Origin: Kingdonia uniflora | Taxonomy: Eukaryota; Streptophyta; Magnoliopsida; Ranunculales; Circaeasteraceae | Reading direction: 5' to 3' | Assembly (NCBI GenBank): GCA_014058105.1 | Contig: JACGCM010002784.1 | Coordinates: 806,001-870,000, forward strand | DNA: 64,000 nt | In this document: one piece after another, positions 35,440-46,255 of the stretch | Position numbering within the stretch: the stretch's first letter is position 1 | How the letters are laid out: each line of letters starts with the position of its first letter | Notes under the pieces: generated by a model | Seen by the model: the letters and a program-made list of their open reading frames with translations, nothing else | Told to the model about the DNA's origin: nothing | Database searches by the model: none | Program-made: the position numbers and the translations under genes

Positions 35440-35805
35440 GTAGGCAGTACCCGTAGAAGCTTTGTTTTCGAGATATTTTAGAGTAAACATTCTTGAAGTA
35501 TCTATACAAGTATTAAAATGTTTTTCAAGCTCTTCTCAATTTTAGCAGAAATATCAAACCCCTGGTAAAAATGTTTTTAGGTCCCATCTGAAATAATTCT
35601 CCCCATCTACTTTGTGGTGTATATGCAAAACATTCATGAGTTTTATGTTTTGATGCTTTTTTAGGTACAAACTCAACGTGGCCAAACCCCTTAAAACTGC
35701 GATCTTCATTTATTGCAAAACAAGCATTTACAACTACACCAGCATCTTTACAAAATTTGTCACATCAAATCTTTCAACCAAAAATGACTAGTTGATGCAG
35801 AAAAA
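35440..35805 (-). pseudogene. Nucleolin-like RRM fragment
   Basis: Minus-strand piece of a plant nucleolin (nucleolar RNA-binding protein). First RRM: VERFDVTNF, a one-base slip, then KDAGVVVNACFAINEDRSF and the RNP1 motif KGFGHVEF (35695-35669), then PKKASK. Second RRM: FTRGFDISAKIE, EELEKHFNTCIDTSRMF, then ASTGTAYIEFKEPDTD, the second RNP1-like block. A few indels separate the pieces. Both RRMs follow one another without a visible intron, which hints at an mRNA-derived copy. It directly abuts the PIF transposase fragment on the same strand. Confidence 0.7.
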
Positions 35806-35929
35806 GGTTTTTGATCATGTTGCTTTAGTTTTAAAGGCAACTGGGGTTTTGGTTTCTTTTTGTTTTAATATGTCAATCATAGCCAGATCATCGCCAATTT
35901 TTAAGAAACAATTGATGTACATGGCTCAA

Positions 35930-36040
35930 TGTACAAAAATTACATTTGGTACCTTAAAGTTCAAAAAATTGTTACTAGACCCAATTTTACAAGTATGATT
36001 ACATTTAGTACCTAACATTTTGTAATGACAATTTATCCCT
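35930..36040 (+). repeat. Dispersed repeat copy B (partner 20008-20130)
   Basis: Same-orientation match to 20008-20130 (AAAATTACA, GGTACC, CTAGACCC and CATTTAGTACC in order). It lies between the nucleolin fragment and the copia element. Confidence 0.5.
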
Positions 36041-36177
36041 TCATTTATTAATTAAATATAATTGAGAATTTATAATTAAAGAAAATAAAATGGGTTTAGT
36101 CTGGTAGTCGCCTTCAATCTATTAAGGAATAAACCATTTTTAGCAAAAATCATGTACATCTCCCTCAATCCACAGTC

Positions 36178-36349
36178 TAGTTCTTACGGTCTTCATCATA
36201 TCATTGTTTCGAAACAAAATGAGATATGAATATGTTGGCCCATTTCAATTCCTTCATCATTCAATGTTGTAACCTCTACCTAAAACCAAGGGAAGCCCAA
36301 CAATCTTCTTCGACGTGGACTTCAGCCTCATGAAGAGGGAAGCCCAACA
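36178..36349 (-). repeat. Copia-1 3' LTR, truncated
   Basis: Begins TGTTGGGCTTCCC at 36349 and runs downward. The word AGGGAAGCCCAACAATCT (plus strand) occurs twice, at about 36289 and 36336, so the start of the LTR is partly duplicated. Shared sequence with the 5' LTR ends at 36178. Confidence 0.7.
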
Positions 36350-36393
36350 ATCTCCCCCTTACTCAAGATGAGTCGGGAAGTCCTCTGACCCAA

Positions 36394-38100
36394 TCAAGTT
36401 GATGATTGGTGCACCTCCACCATACCGGCTTTGGCACAACAGTAATCGTGCTTACCTCTTGGCAAACACTTTATCATCATATCCGATCCATTCTCGTCGA
36501 TATTAACTTTGTCAATGCTTAACAAGTTCAAGTCAAGCACATCTCTTATCCAATGGTAGCACACATCAATGTGCTTGCTACGTGAATGGAAACTGGCATT
36601 CTTACTCAGGTGTATCGCGCTCTGGCTATCACTATACACAACAAACTTGTTCTGCACAATACCGAGCTCCTTGAAGAACCGTTTCATCCACATCATTTCT
36701 TTGCAACCTTCAGTGATCACAATGTACTCGGCTTCAGTAGTCGAGAGGGCTACATACTTCTGTAGCTTAGCTTGCCATGCAACTGCTCCCCCCAAAAAAG
36801 TAAATAGGTAGCCCGAAGTAAACTTCTTTGTGTCGGTATCGCCTGCCATGTCTGAATCTGTGTAGCCGAACAGCTTCGGCTTATCAACACCATAACACAA
36901 ACATAACTTGGGAGTACCTCTCAAGTATCTCAAAATCCACTTGACGCCTTCCCAATGTTTTTTTCCTGGATTTGACAAGAATCTGCTCACTACACCGACT
37001 GCAAAGGCTATATCCGGCCTTGTACACACCATAACATACATAAGGCTCCCAACCGCTGAGGCATATAGAATCTGACCCATTTCGACCTTCTCTTCTTCGG
37101 TCATCGGACACATCTCCTTTGACAATTTCAATTGGATCTCGAGTGGACAACTAACCGTTTTGGCCTTGTCCATGTTAAACCTCTTCAATACTATCTCCCC
37201 ATAGGTTTCTTGGGATAACCACAATTTGCTAACCTTTCAATCTCGAACGATCTGTATGCCAAGGATCTGCTTTCCTCGACCTAAGTCTTTCATTTCGAAC
37301 ACCATGCTCAAGTCACCTTTAAGCTTGGCAATCTTCTCGACATATTGACCCACAATCAACATGTCATCAACATACAACAAGAGAATGATGAAACCACCAT
37401 CGACAAATCTGCGTATAAACACACAATGGTCTGACTTTGATTTCTTGTAGTTGTGTTAAATCATGAAGTTCTCAAACTTCTTGTACCACTGTCGAGGTGT
37501 TTGTTTCAGCCCGTACAAACTCTTCATTAGCTTGCGCACTCTGTCTTCCTTGCCTTTGACCTCAAACTCTTCTGGCTGGTCCATATAGATTTATTCATAC
37601 AGATCACCATGAAGAAATGCCGTCTTGACATCCATCTGCTCAAGTTCTAAGTTCATGCTAGCAACTAGCCCTAGAACAACTCGAATGGAAGTCATCTTCA
37701 CCACAGGTGAAAATATCTCGTCATAGTCAACTCCTTTCCGTTGACCAAAACATTTCACAACTAGTCAAACCTTGTATCTCGGCTGCAAGTTGTTATCTCC
37801 CTCTTTGATCTTGTATACCCACTTGTTCATGAGAATCTTCATTCCCTTGGGCTTCTTAACATGTTCAAAAGTTCTGTTCTTATGCAGCGAATCTATCTTT
37901 TCCTGCATAGCCTTCAGCCATTCTTTCTTCTAAGCTTCTTCAAGAGCTTCTCTTAAGTACTCGGGCTCACCGCCATCGGATAGTAATACATACTCGTTTA
38001 CTGGATATTTGGCTGAAGGGTGTCGAGCTCTTGTCGACCTTCTCAATTCGACAACTTCATTCTGAGGTAGCTCGACCTGCTGAGATGGCTCAACCTACGA
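36394..38100 (-). pseudogene. Copia-1 reverse transcriptase and RNase H
   Basis: Reading down from 38100: EYLREALEEA, a stop, KKEWLKAMQEKIDSL, NRTFEHVKKPKG and KWVYKIKEGDN. Then GVDYDEIFSPVVKMTSIRVV, ELEQMDVKTAFLHGDLYE, and the active site LLLYVDDMLIVGQ (near 37375). A stop or frame change near 37232 precedes the open 276-codon stretch 37224-36394. This contains PDIAFAVGVVSRFLSNPGKK, SDMAGDTDTKKFTSGYLF, VALSTTEAEYIVITEGCKE (RNase H) and SRSKHIDVCYHWIRD. YVDD is intact. At least three stops elsewhere disable it. Confidence 0.88.
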
Positions 38101-38103
38101 TGA

Positions 38104-39309
38104 CTAGACCTGCGATGGCACATCGACCTGTGGTTTGGGATTACCTCGGTCTTCTGGTGCATCGTCCTCATGTACTTCAGGTTCATGATCAATTTCTTCG
38201 ACCTCTTGGCTCTCGAGAATTTCGACCTTCTCTCTGCCTTCAATGTAGAAATCCTCTAAGTCGCCAACATGGGATTTCAACTTCTCTCCCTTCTCGAAGT
38301 TTTCAATTATCTGGTCTTCTAGAAACACAACATCTCGGCTTTTGACCATCTTGTTCGCAATAGGATCATACAGCTTATAACCCCATTTTTCATTGGCGCA
38401 GCCAACAAAAACGCACTGCCTTACCTTATCATCCAACTTCCATCTCTCATCTTTGGGAATATACACAAAAGCTCAACATCTGAAAACTCTCAGATGTTCA
38501 TAATCCATATCTCTATTACTCCAGACTCTCTCGACAACTTCTGCATTCAGCGGGCATGAAGGAGAACAATTTAAAATGTGAACTGCTATGCTAAGTGCTT
38601 CGCCCCAAAATTTTCTCTGTAATCGAGCTTGAGACAACATACACCTCATACGCTCAAGTAAAGTCCGATTCATTCTCTCGGCTATACCATTGTGTTAAGG
38701 TGTCTTGGGTACTGTCTGTTCATGTTGAATACCATATTTTCTGCAGTACTCGTTGAATGGCCCAATGTACTCTCCCCCGTTATCTGATCGCACACACTTA
38801 AAAGGCTTGCTTGCCTCTCGTTCCACCTTGTTATGAAAATCTCTGAAGTACTCAAGAACTTGATCCTTGGTCTTTAATAAGTAGACCCACACCTTTCTCG
38901 AAGTATCGTCAATAAAGGTAACGAAGTAGGAAGAACCACCCATGGTTTTCACTTTTATAGGCCCACACACATCTTTGTGTACAGGCTCGAGAATCTCCAA
39001 CTTTCGTGTTGGAAGTAGTTTATGAAATAAACCCCTGGTCTGTTTTCCCATCAAACAATGAGTACACTTCTGCAAGTGCATTCATGCTAAGCTCGAGAAG
39101 GCTTATTTCTTTCACAGGACGTCTAGTCCCTTTTCGCTTATGTGAGCTAATCTTTGATGCCAAAGCTTGATCAACATCCCCTTCTCGACCACATTCAATT
39201 CGGCTCGATCAAGCCTAGCTCGACTTTTGTAAAGTGAACAACACTTGGTGCCCTTGGAAACAGCCAGAGATCCCTTGTTGATCTTCCAAATTCTCATTCC
39301 CGAATACAC
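38104..39309 (-). pseudogene. Copia-1 integrase region
   Basis: Gag-pre-integrase zinc region (LWHQRLAHISEKGLDVL, then CTHCLMGKQTR) is followed by the core. KDVCGPIKVKTMGGSSYF holds the first Asp, CVRSDNGGEYIG the second. The Glu lies in NGIAERMNRTLLERMR, reached after a one-base shift near 38695. The C-terminal part (38673-38473, 38466-38104) has KFWGEALSIAVHILNCSP, FVGCANEKWGYKLYDP and an acidic linker. Several stops break it. Confidence 0.85.
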
Positions 39310-40474
39310 TCACGTATCCTTCATCGTCGAGCTTCCCTATTGACATAAGATTCAATCTCAAGTCAGGTACATGTCTGACTTCCTTGAGCACCAAGGAACA
39401 ACCTAGCTCGGTCTTCAAGTAGACATCACCCATCCCCATAATCTTGGAGACTCCACTGTTCCCTATCTTCACGCTGCCGAACTCACCAGTCTTGTAAATG
39501 GTAAAGAAACTTCGATGTGGGGTAACATAATACGACACCCCCGAGTCAATGATCCACTCCATATCTTGACTTGATATACACAAGTACGAGTCACCACAAG
39601 TGGACACATATAGGAAATCATTCACGGACACAGAGGCAACTATGTTCTTCGATCTACCAGCAATCTTGTCTTCATGTACGGTTCCATTCTCTTGATCGGT
39701 CTTCAGAGAATAGTACTTATTTCTAAAATGCCCTTTCACACTGCAATAGAAATACTGAACTTCCCTCCTATCCTTAGGAGTGTTGGACTTTCTTCTCGGC
39801 CTCGACCCCTCATTACTACTCGAATGAGAATTCTTCTTGTTCTTCGATATGCCTCTCTTTTCAGCAACAAGGGCCTCATTAGTGCTTGGGAGATGAGTGT
39901 CACTCGACATCCTTCTCGTCTCCTCGCTCAGCAATGCACTAGTAATTCTTTCCATGGAAACAACTCCATCAGCTGAGGAGTTTATGACCATTATAGATAG
40001 CGTAGTATAGCTATCAGGCAGAGAGCCAATGATAAACAGAGCATTCAGTTCATCTCCTAAATTTATCTTCATAAGAGAGAACTGGTTTATCATGTTCTAA
40101 ACCTCGTTCAGATGCTCGGTCATGGATTCACCATCCTTGTATTTCATGTTGACAAATTTTTTTATCAACAATGCTTTATTCCCAATGCTCTTCCTTTCAT
40201 ACTGCTCTTCAAGTTTCTTCCAAAGCTTGATGGCAGTCTTGACTTGAGCAATATGGTGGTTGACAGAATTGTCCACCCACTTCTGAATCTCGCCTATGCA
40301 CTTTCGATCTAGTGTATTCCAAATACTCGGATCATCCATCTTTGGCATCACACCGTCATTCTCGATGGGTTTTGCCAAATCCTTGCAATAGAGTATATCC
40401 TCCATCCTCAATTTCCAAATCTTATAATTTATACGATTCAAACTGATCATCCTGTATGTAGATACCGACTCCAT
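39215..40474 (-). pseudogene. Copia-1 gag and protease
   Basis: Gag starts at 40474 (MESVSTYRMISLNRINYKIW) with the UBN2-like domain text DPSIWNTLDRKCIGEI and KLWKKLEEQYERKSI. A stop at 40096 breaks the frame, which resumes at 40093. The zinc knuckle reads YFYCSVKGHFRNKYYS, with two of the four ligands (Cys) changed to Tyr. The protease follows: WIIDSGVSYYVTPHRSFF has DSG where the active copy has D(S/T)GAS. It then reads VKIGNSGVSKIMGMGDVYL and LKEVRHVPDLRLNLMSIGKL. Confidence 0.85.
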
Positions 40475-40581
40475 AACTTACACAAGTCACCAGAGTTATC
40501 TTCCAAATCTGAAGAAGAGCCTCTGACTCCAGACCCTAGATCTTAATCACAGACCTATGTCCCGACAACGGAACCACTTGT

Positions 40582-40693
40582 TGTAATAGATACAGATCGA
40601 AACGAACATAGTTCTCACGGTCTTCATCATATCATTATTTCTAAACAAAATGAGATATGAATATGTTGGCCCATTTCAATGCCTTCATCATTC
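40582..40693 (-). repeat. Copia-1 5' LTR remnant
   Basis: Only the 3' 112 bp of the LTR remain (shared 85 bp plus the end TATCTATTACA). The adjacent inner bases AAGTGGTTCCGTTGTCGGG would be the primer-binding region. Confidence 0.65.
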
Positions 40694-40850
40694 CCGTCTC
40701 CATCTTTTAGCCAAAATAGGAAAATACATTCTACTAAACAGCCCTATTTTTTCTTCTATTTTTCTCACATCTGAATCATGGGTTGCGAAAGTTAGAGAAA
40801 ACTATTGATATTTACAAACATTAAAGGAAAATCCCCCCCCCCCCCCCTTA

Positions 40851-41419
40851 GAGCATCCACAACAGTTGGGTGGGTAGATTTGCCGAAAAGCAGGTTGAAT
40901 TCAATCTACCCCAAATCCACCCACAGCAGTTGTGTAAGAAAACCAAGGTGAATTTGCCAAATGCAATTTAGAATCGCACACAAGAACCAACGTCTTAGAT
41001 ATGTCCACGTGGCAACATCTCAACCTTTCAAATCTTATTGGTCAATAGTCTATGCACAGTTTTGAAGTGCTCGCATTGGGAGCCACTGGATTTTTGACAT
41101 GTGGCAACATCTTATTGGTCAATAGTCTACGCGCAGTTCTGAAGTGCTCGCAATGGGAGCCACTGGATTGTTCACACGTGGTAATATCTTAGTTGTGAAT
41201 AGGCTATGGGCGGTTTAGAAGGGCGCGGCATGGCTACGCACAGTTCAGAAGAGCACGACATGAATTCATACTAAATCCACCCACACTGTAGAGAATCCAC
41301 CCTCAGGGTGAATTTTGTGTATGCCACGTCACCGATTCACCTAGCTGCTGGGAAGCATTTGGGGTTGATTTGAAATACACCCTACCACGCCATAATCTAC
41401 CTAGCTACTGTGGATACTC
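40851..41419. mobile_element. Tourist/PIF-type MITE with TTA target duplication
   Basis: 569-bp element with ends GAGCATCCACAACAG (left) and CTACTGTGGATACTC (right), inverted and imperfect. It is flanked on both sides by TTA (40848-40850 and 41420-41422), the usual PIF/Harbinger target duplication. It has no coding capacity. An internal direct duplication of about 85 bp lies near 41030-41175 (TTATTGGTCAATAGTCTA..., GAAGTGCTCGCA..GGGAGCC). It is preceded by a run of 15 Cs. Confidence 0.8.
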
Positions 41420-41799
41420 TTATTATAAACCTCATCTTGCCTCTAACCACCCTTGGACTACAGAACAAGGCACTAGGCCCGCCTTTGGAGTATGCCCTGA
41501 GGCATGCATTTTTGAAAAAAGCCATGCCATTGAACTGATGTATTATTTTTTATTAATTTCGTTATTATATACATGAGGATGGATCTATTGACTCCCCTTC
41601 TTATACTCTCGAAAAGACTCTAATCTTCAACCATAGGATATGAAAGATCGATGACTGATACAATGTTGACATGGCATATTGAATAACTAAAATAAGTGGT
41701 TAGGCTCAGCTAACTACTTCACGGCTCCCCTTTTATGTTTTTTTCTCTCTTTATCTCTTTCTTTCATTATCATCCCCATTAAAACTATTGAGAATTGAG

Positions 41800-42470
41800 G
41801 TAGCTACTCTCTCCTCCTTCAAGAATGATACGCAGAATAAGGCCCTAACAGAAGAATTAACCAAACAAGAACAATAAAGAACACATGAAAGGTTTCCCAG
41901 AGGAGGGAAGTGGAAAACCTTTGCGGATAAAAAACCACTCCCCACGAACAATTTACTATGATATCAAATAAGTTACAATGATCTCTCAAGCTTCTCAAGC
42001 TTTAATGGAGTATCTTCAAACCCTAGTCTCTCTAAGATTAAACTCACCAAAAGATAGGTTAACATAATAACCAAAGTCCCCTTTATATAGTAGGGAACAT
42101 AAAATATAAATAGTACGGATCTCGAGGTAGAACTCACGACTCAAACAGACTTCTAGTACAAACCACCGCCAAGCTCGTTTGAATTACTCCTAGCTCGTTC
42201 GAACGACTTTTACTCTAATTGGTCTCCAGCCCTAGAAACTTGACATCTCGTTTGAACAACATCCAAGCTTGTTAGAACGAAATTGACTCATGGGCCAAAA
42301 TTTCAGGGAGTATGAAAACATTCGCTTGAATGACTTTGAAGCTCGTTTGAACGACTTCCTTCTTCGTTCGAACGACTTTGACAAATTCTCAACTTCGACA
42401 ATCCTTCTATTTAAGTTCATACCCAACAAAAGCCGCATCCCTTCTTTAGCATCTGACAAATAATTACATC
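41800..42470 (-). repeat. LTR-like fragment with TATA and palindromic 12-mers
   Basis: Minus-strand reading shows TATATAAAG (42089-42081), about 180 bp of leader, and a GT-rich stretch with GGTTTTCCACTTCC, as in the R-U5 part of plant LTRs. Upstream of the TATA lie repeated words around the palindrome TCGTTCGAACGA (42195-42206 and 42364-42375) and variants (TCGTTTGAACGA, TCGTTTGAACAA). No coding domain is attached, so it may be a solo or truncated LTR. No partner was found in the window. Confidence 0.45.
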
Positions 42471-42639
42471 AAAGTGAAGAAAAAAAAACTAATAACTTTT
42501 ATGCGAATCAAGAAGGAAAACCTAATAACGATCTGGTAGATATTTTGTTGGTTCATTTTTAATATTAAGCTTTAATTCTCTATAATTAATTTAGTTTCAA
42601 CTCTCCATTTGATTCGCTGATTAACAAGTCTTTAGGGGA

Positions 42640-44935
42640 GATTTATTTGTTGAAATCTCTAGATAGAATCTAGTTCTTATCACTATAGCTAATTACTAAA
42701 TAAAATTAATACTACTAACCTTTATTCTAGTGAATAGAAAATCCTTGATGGAGAAGTCTTTCCATGGATTGGCTTCAGTTCCAATGGGATGGTTTTTTGT
42801 GTTGTAGCCTCCAAGATGGGCTTCCCCTTTATTTAACCTGAAAGGGTTTGAGTAGTCTTCCCATTATATCCTCAAACCCTAAAAAAGGGTAACACTAGGT
42901 CCCACCAACCTTAACTTTGTGCAACAATTAGGCACAACCAATAACACCTATACGACCTATTAACATATGTGCCTGTAAACTGTAAGAAAAACATTGCGTA
43001 GTACCGGTATAGATGGAAAATCCAACAATCTTCCACCTGGCGTTATCTCAATTTTTAAGAAAAAGTATTTAGCCTGATTTACGGCTTTATAAAAAGCAAA
43101 TGGCCATCATATGTTTTTAAAACCACATATGATAATTTGTTGAAGGCAATGTCATATCAAACTTGACTGTCACTCTGTAACTAAAATGATGGCTAATACA
43201 GTTCACGAAAAATTTATGGTCAGGCATTTGAATAGGTGCCTAATTCATAGCGTGGACGTCGGGTTAACGACCTCAATAGCTTTTTAAGTAGAATTCTTTA
43301 CTGGTGGAGTTTAGCATGTAAATGGCATATGCACACCTTAATGATATGCTGGTATATTTCCATTAATGTCCTGAAACATGTATTTACAAGACACATGTCA
43401 TTTCCATACTTAGACAAACCGCCATGAGAAGACCATTGCCCTTACTAAAATAATGTCCAAACAATGTGGAGCCTACCCATATCCAGCCCAAACAAACTAG
43501 AGAAACCTTTCAGTATTCTCTATAGGCACTTGATACTTAGACAACCGTCATGTGATAAAGTCACTCATATCTAAAAATTTACTTCAATTGCATAACTGTA
43601 ATTAAAACTGAATACGTATACATATAATAACAGAGCTAAATATAATAACAACTAAATAATCAAAATCAAAATTGAATGTCGACAAAAATAACAACCGGGA
43701 ACAACTTTTACAGGGATAAAAAATCCAAATGCAGTAACAGTAAATAAAATAAATCAATAACTATTCCCACATAAAAGAGCAACCCTCAAAGAGACTCTAG
43801 AAATCTCATACGCGTAATATGTCCCTTGAAAGCCGGTATCAGAAGTCCCTTAGTAAGCAGATCGACATTCATCTCCATTGTCGACAAATAAGGAATTTCG
43901 ATAATTTGTTTTTGTACTTTATCAATGACAACATGATACTTAATGTTAATATAGTTGTTATCCATAGTCACGATATCATTCTTAACATACCTGACGACAG
44001 CCTCATTATTGTAAATTACTCGCAACAGCCTAGAAATCGAATCAATAACCTTCAGTTCATATATAAACTACTTGAGCCATACATCCTGCCGGGAAGCCTC
44101 ATAACAAGCAATATACTCTACTTCCATAGTCAAGGAAGCTAAGAAAGACTGTTTTATACCTCTCCACGAGATAGTACCATGAGCAAGCATAAAAGCATAA
44201 CCAAAAGTAGACTTGTTATCATCTTTGTCCCCTACAAAATTTTAGTTTGAATAGCCCAAAGCAACGAGCTGATCCGATCTTCTATTAACCAATCTGTAAT
44301 CTCTAGTCCTCTTCAAATAGCGAAAAACCTTCTTGGTTGCCTGTCAGTGAATAATAGAAGGGTTATGTTGGTACCTTCATAACATCCCAATAACAAAACT
44401 GATGTCGGGTCTCATGCATATTATGACATACATGAGGCTACCAACTGCTGAAGCATACTCCTTAATGATGTCTGAAGAAGCTATCACGTGCAACATCGCC
44501 TTCTAGAAGATATCTCCCTTAACAATATGGACTTCACCTGCTTTGCAATCCTACATGCCATACCTCTTTACAACTTTATAGATATACGCACTCTAAGATA
44601 TGCCAAACATCCCTCTAGTCCTGCCACATTCAATCTTAATGCCAAGGACATAACTGACATCTCTCATATCTTTTATATCAAAATGCTGAGATAAAAAGGC
44701 TTTAGTCTGCTAAAGAAACCGGATGTCACTGCTAGCGAGTAAAATATCGTCAATATACAAAGCCATAATGTAAAACATTTTCTATTCTGTTTAACGTATA
44801 TACTACAATCCACCTTGTGCTCGACAAAACCGTGGTTCGAAAGCACCTTATGAAACTGTAAGTATTACTGCCTAGATGCCTGCTTGAGACCATAGATTGA
44901 GCGATTAAGTTTGCTTTAACAAAAAAAACTATCCC
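42640..44935 (-). mobile_element. Second Ty1/copia remnant (RT 3' part to 3' LTR)
   Basis: Minus-strand element lacking gag, PR, INT and most of RT. A polypurine tract (43038-43028, AGGTGGAAGAT) precedes a 3' LTR starting TGTTGGATTTTCC at 43027 and running down to at least 42640. The coding end lies at 43786. The high-coordinate end stops near 44935, where an inverted piece of the same LTR begins. Confidence 0.75.
43786..44935 (-). pseudogene. Copia-2 RT/RNase H fragment
   Basis: Read downward: KLNRSIYGLKQASRQ (near 44910), FHKVLSNHGFVEHKVDCSIY, DDILLASSDI (44750; the first Y/VDD part is damaged), MYVIICMRPDISFVIGML (44430), KVFRYLKRTRDYRL, and the RNase H blocks STFGYAFMLAHGTISW and LTMEVEYIACYEASRQ. 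It ends at 44025-43786 with YNNEAVVRYVKND, YINIKYHVVIDKV and MNVDLLTKGLLIPAF. Many stops and frame changes are present. Confidence 0.75.
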
Positions 44936-44954
44936 AGTAGGTCTGAAGCCAACC

Positions 44955-45072
44955 CACGGGAAGGCTTCTCCATCAAGGATTTGTTATTCAATGGAATAAA
45001 GGTTAGTAATATTAGTTCCATTTAGTAATTGGCTATAGTGATAGGAACTAGATCCTATCTTAGAGATTTCAA
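44955..45072 (+). repeat. Inverted copy of copia-2 LTR segment
   Basis: From CTTCTCCATCAAGGATT to AGAGATTTCAACA this matches the reverse complement of about 42650-42765 over roughly 110 bp with scattered changes. It therefore lies in the opposite orientation to the LTR that ends the same element. Confidence 0.8.
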
Positions 45073-46255
45073 CATTATTTTAATAATCTTTGGTGAAAAG
45101 TTATCATACAATAGAGTTATGGTTATACGAGGTCAAGTTATGGTATTGAGGTGTTATGATTTTAGTATTGTTGGTCAATGTATCAAACTCGGGAGTTGTA
45201 GCTTTGGCTTCTCGATAAAAGCATTTTTGACTCCAACATGATCGCCATTTTCTACGAGTCATACCATCCATACATAAAGTATATATTTTAATAAATAAAT
45301 GAAAAACCTTGTTTGAAAGTGTACTATACTATAAGTTAAATATGGTATGGTATCTCTCCTAAGAAAAAAGAAAGCGAATCTGAGGAGTTTTAAATTTTTA
45401 ATGGAGAGAAAAAGGAAAGATAATGCCGAGATAAGAGATAGTACAATTTTAATAGATATTGATAGGAAAAGAAAAAAAGTAGGTTTTAAAGCTGAGCCGA
45501 GCCGAGCCATCTTTTCTCTTAATCAACTATCCACGTCATACTTTATTTTGATCGTAGATCATTATAATCCAGTGGTTACAATAGGGAGTCATTTGGGGAG
45601 TATAGGGAGGGGAGTCAACCGACCTTTTCTCTATATACATATACTACTCATAATTTTATTAAAATTTATATTAGTTCCAAAGTTATTATTAATTAAAGTG
45701 ATTTACTTTATTTTCTATGATAATTTGTCAAAATCTATTATGGTTTGCTTTATTTTTCAAAGTATGTTACAGAACGGATTAATACATCATGACAAATAAA
45801 CATGTTTCTAGTATATATTTGAAGAAATATGCTAAAAAGATCTCAACGTCTGTTTGATTTTAAACTATACCTTATGTTTAGTAATTTAGTGTTAGCTCGG
45901 TAAAACTTTTATAAGATTTGCATCTTAGCAGCTCAGAAAAATGGTATCGTCAGCTAACGCTACAATAAATTGATGTTGCCAATAAGAGAAAGATAGAAAA
46001 AGTATTTCTAATTTACCATAATTTGGGGCCGCTTGAAAATGAGAAGAATCTTCTCCATAATCAGTTATTAAAAATTAAACAAGCTGACTCTGTACCACAT
46101 CTTAAACAAATCTGCATCCAAGCAATATATGACATATGGGCTCGCATACCAACTTACTGTAGATGCAACTTCTACTTCTAAAGTACCACGACCATAGAGA
46201 CCATCCCATCAACAAGATGCAGCTTTAGCTTCTGGAATTCAACTACCACTACCAC
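45073..46255. other. No recognised gene
   Basis: AT-rich. The open stretches at 45259-45510 (minus) and 45347-45799 (plus) are hydrophobic or basic low-complexity translations without recognisable domains. 46160-46255 carries imperfect ACC/ACT triplet repeats into which element E2 inserted. Confidence 0.4.

Larger units (their letters stand above)
36178..40693 (-). mobile_element. Ty1/copia retrotransposon (Tork/Tnt1-like), both outer LTR ends lost
   Basis: Minus-strand copia element with gag, PR, INT, RT and RNase H in that order, which is diagnostic for Ty1/copia. An 85-bp direct repeat (36178-36262 and 40609-40693) is what remains in common of the LTRs. The 3' LTR starts TGTTGGGCTT at 36349 after a polypurine tract (36365-36350, GAGTAAGGGGGAGAT), but lacks its last part. 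The 5' LTR keeps only its 3' part, ending TATTACA at 40582. The RNase H tail CCAKAGM resembles Tnt1-like elements. Confidence 0.88.

Noticed and set aside
38031..38345. Plus-strand frame of 104 codons
   Set aside because: Opposite to the acidic linker between copia integrase and RT; no domain.
40833..40847. Run of 15 Cs as a structural element
   Set aside because: A short homopolymer with no further support; may also be a sequencing artefact.
42232..42459. Minus-strand frame with SFERRRKSFKRASKSFKR
   Set aside because: The repeats come from the TCGTTCGAACGA motif array in an LTR-like fragment, not from a protein gene.
45259..45799. Overlapping open frames on both strands
   Set aside because: Low-complexity hydrophobic or basic translations expected by chance in AT-rich DNA.
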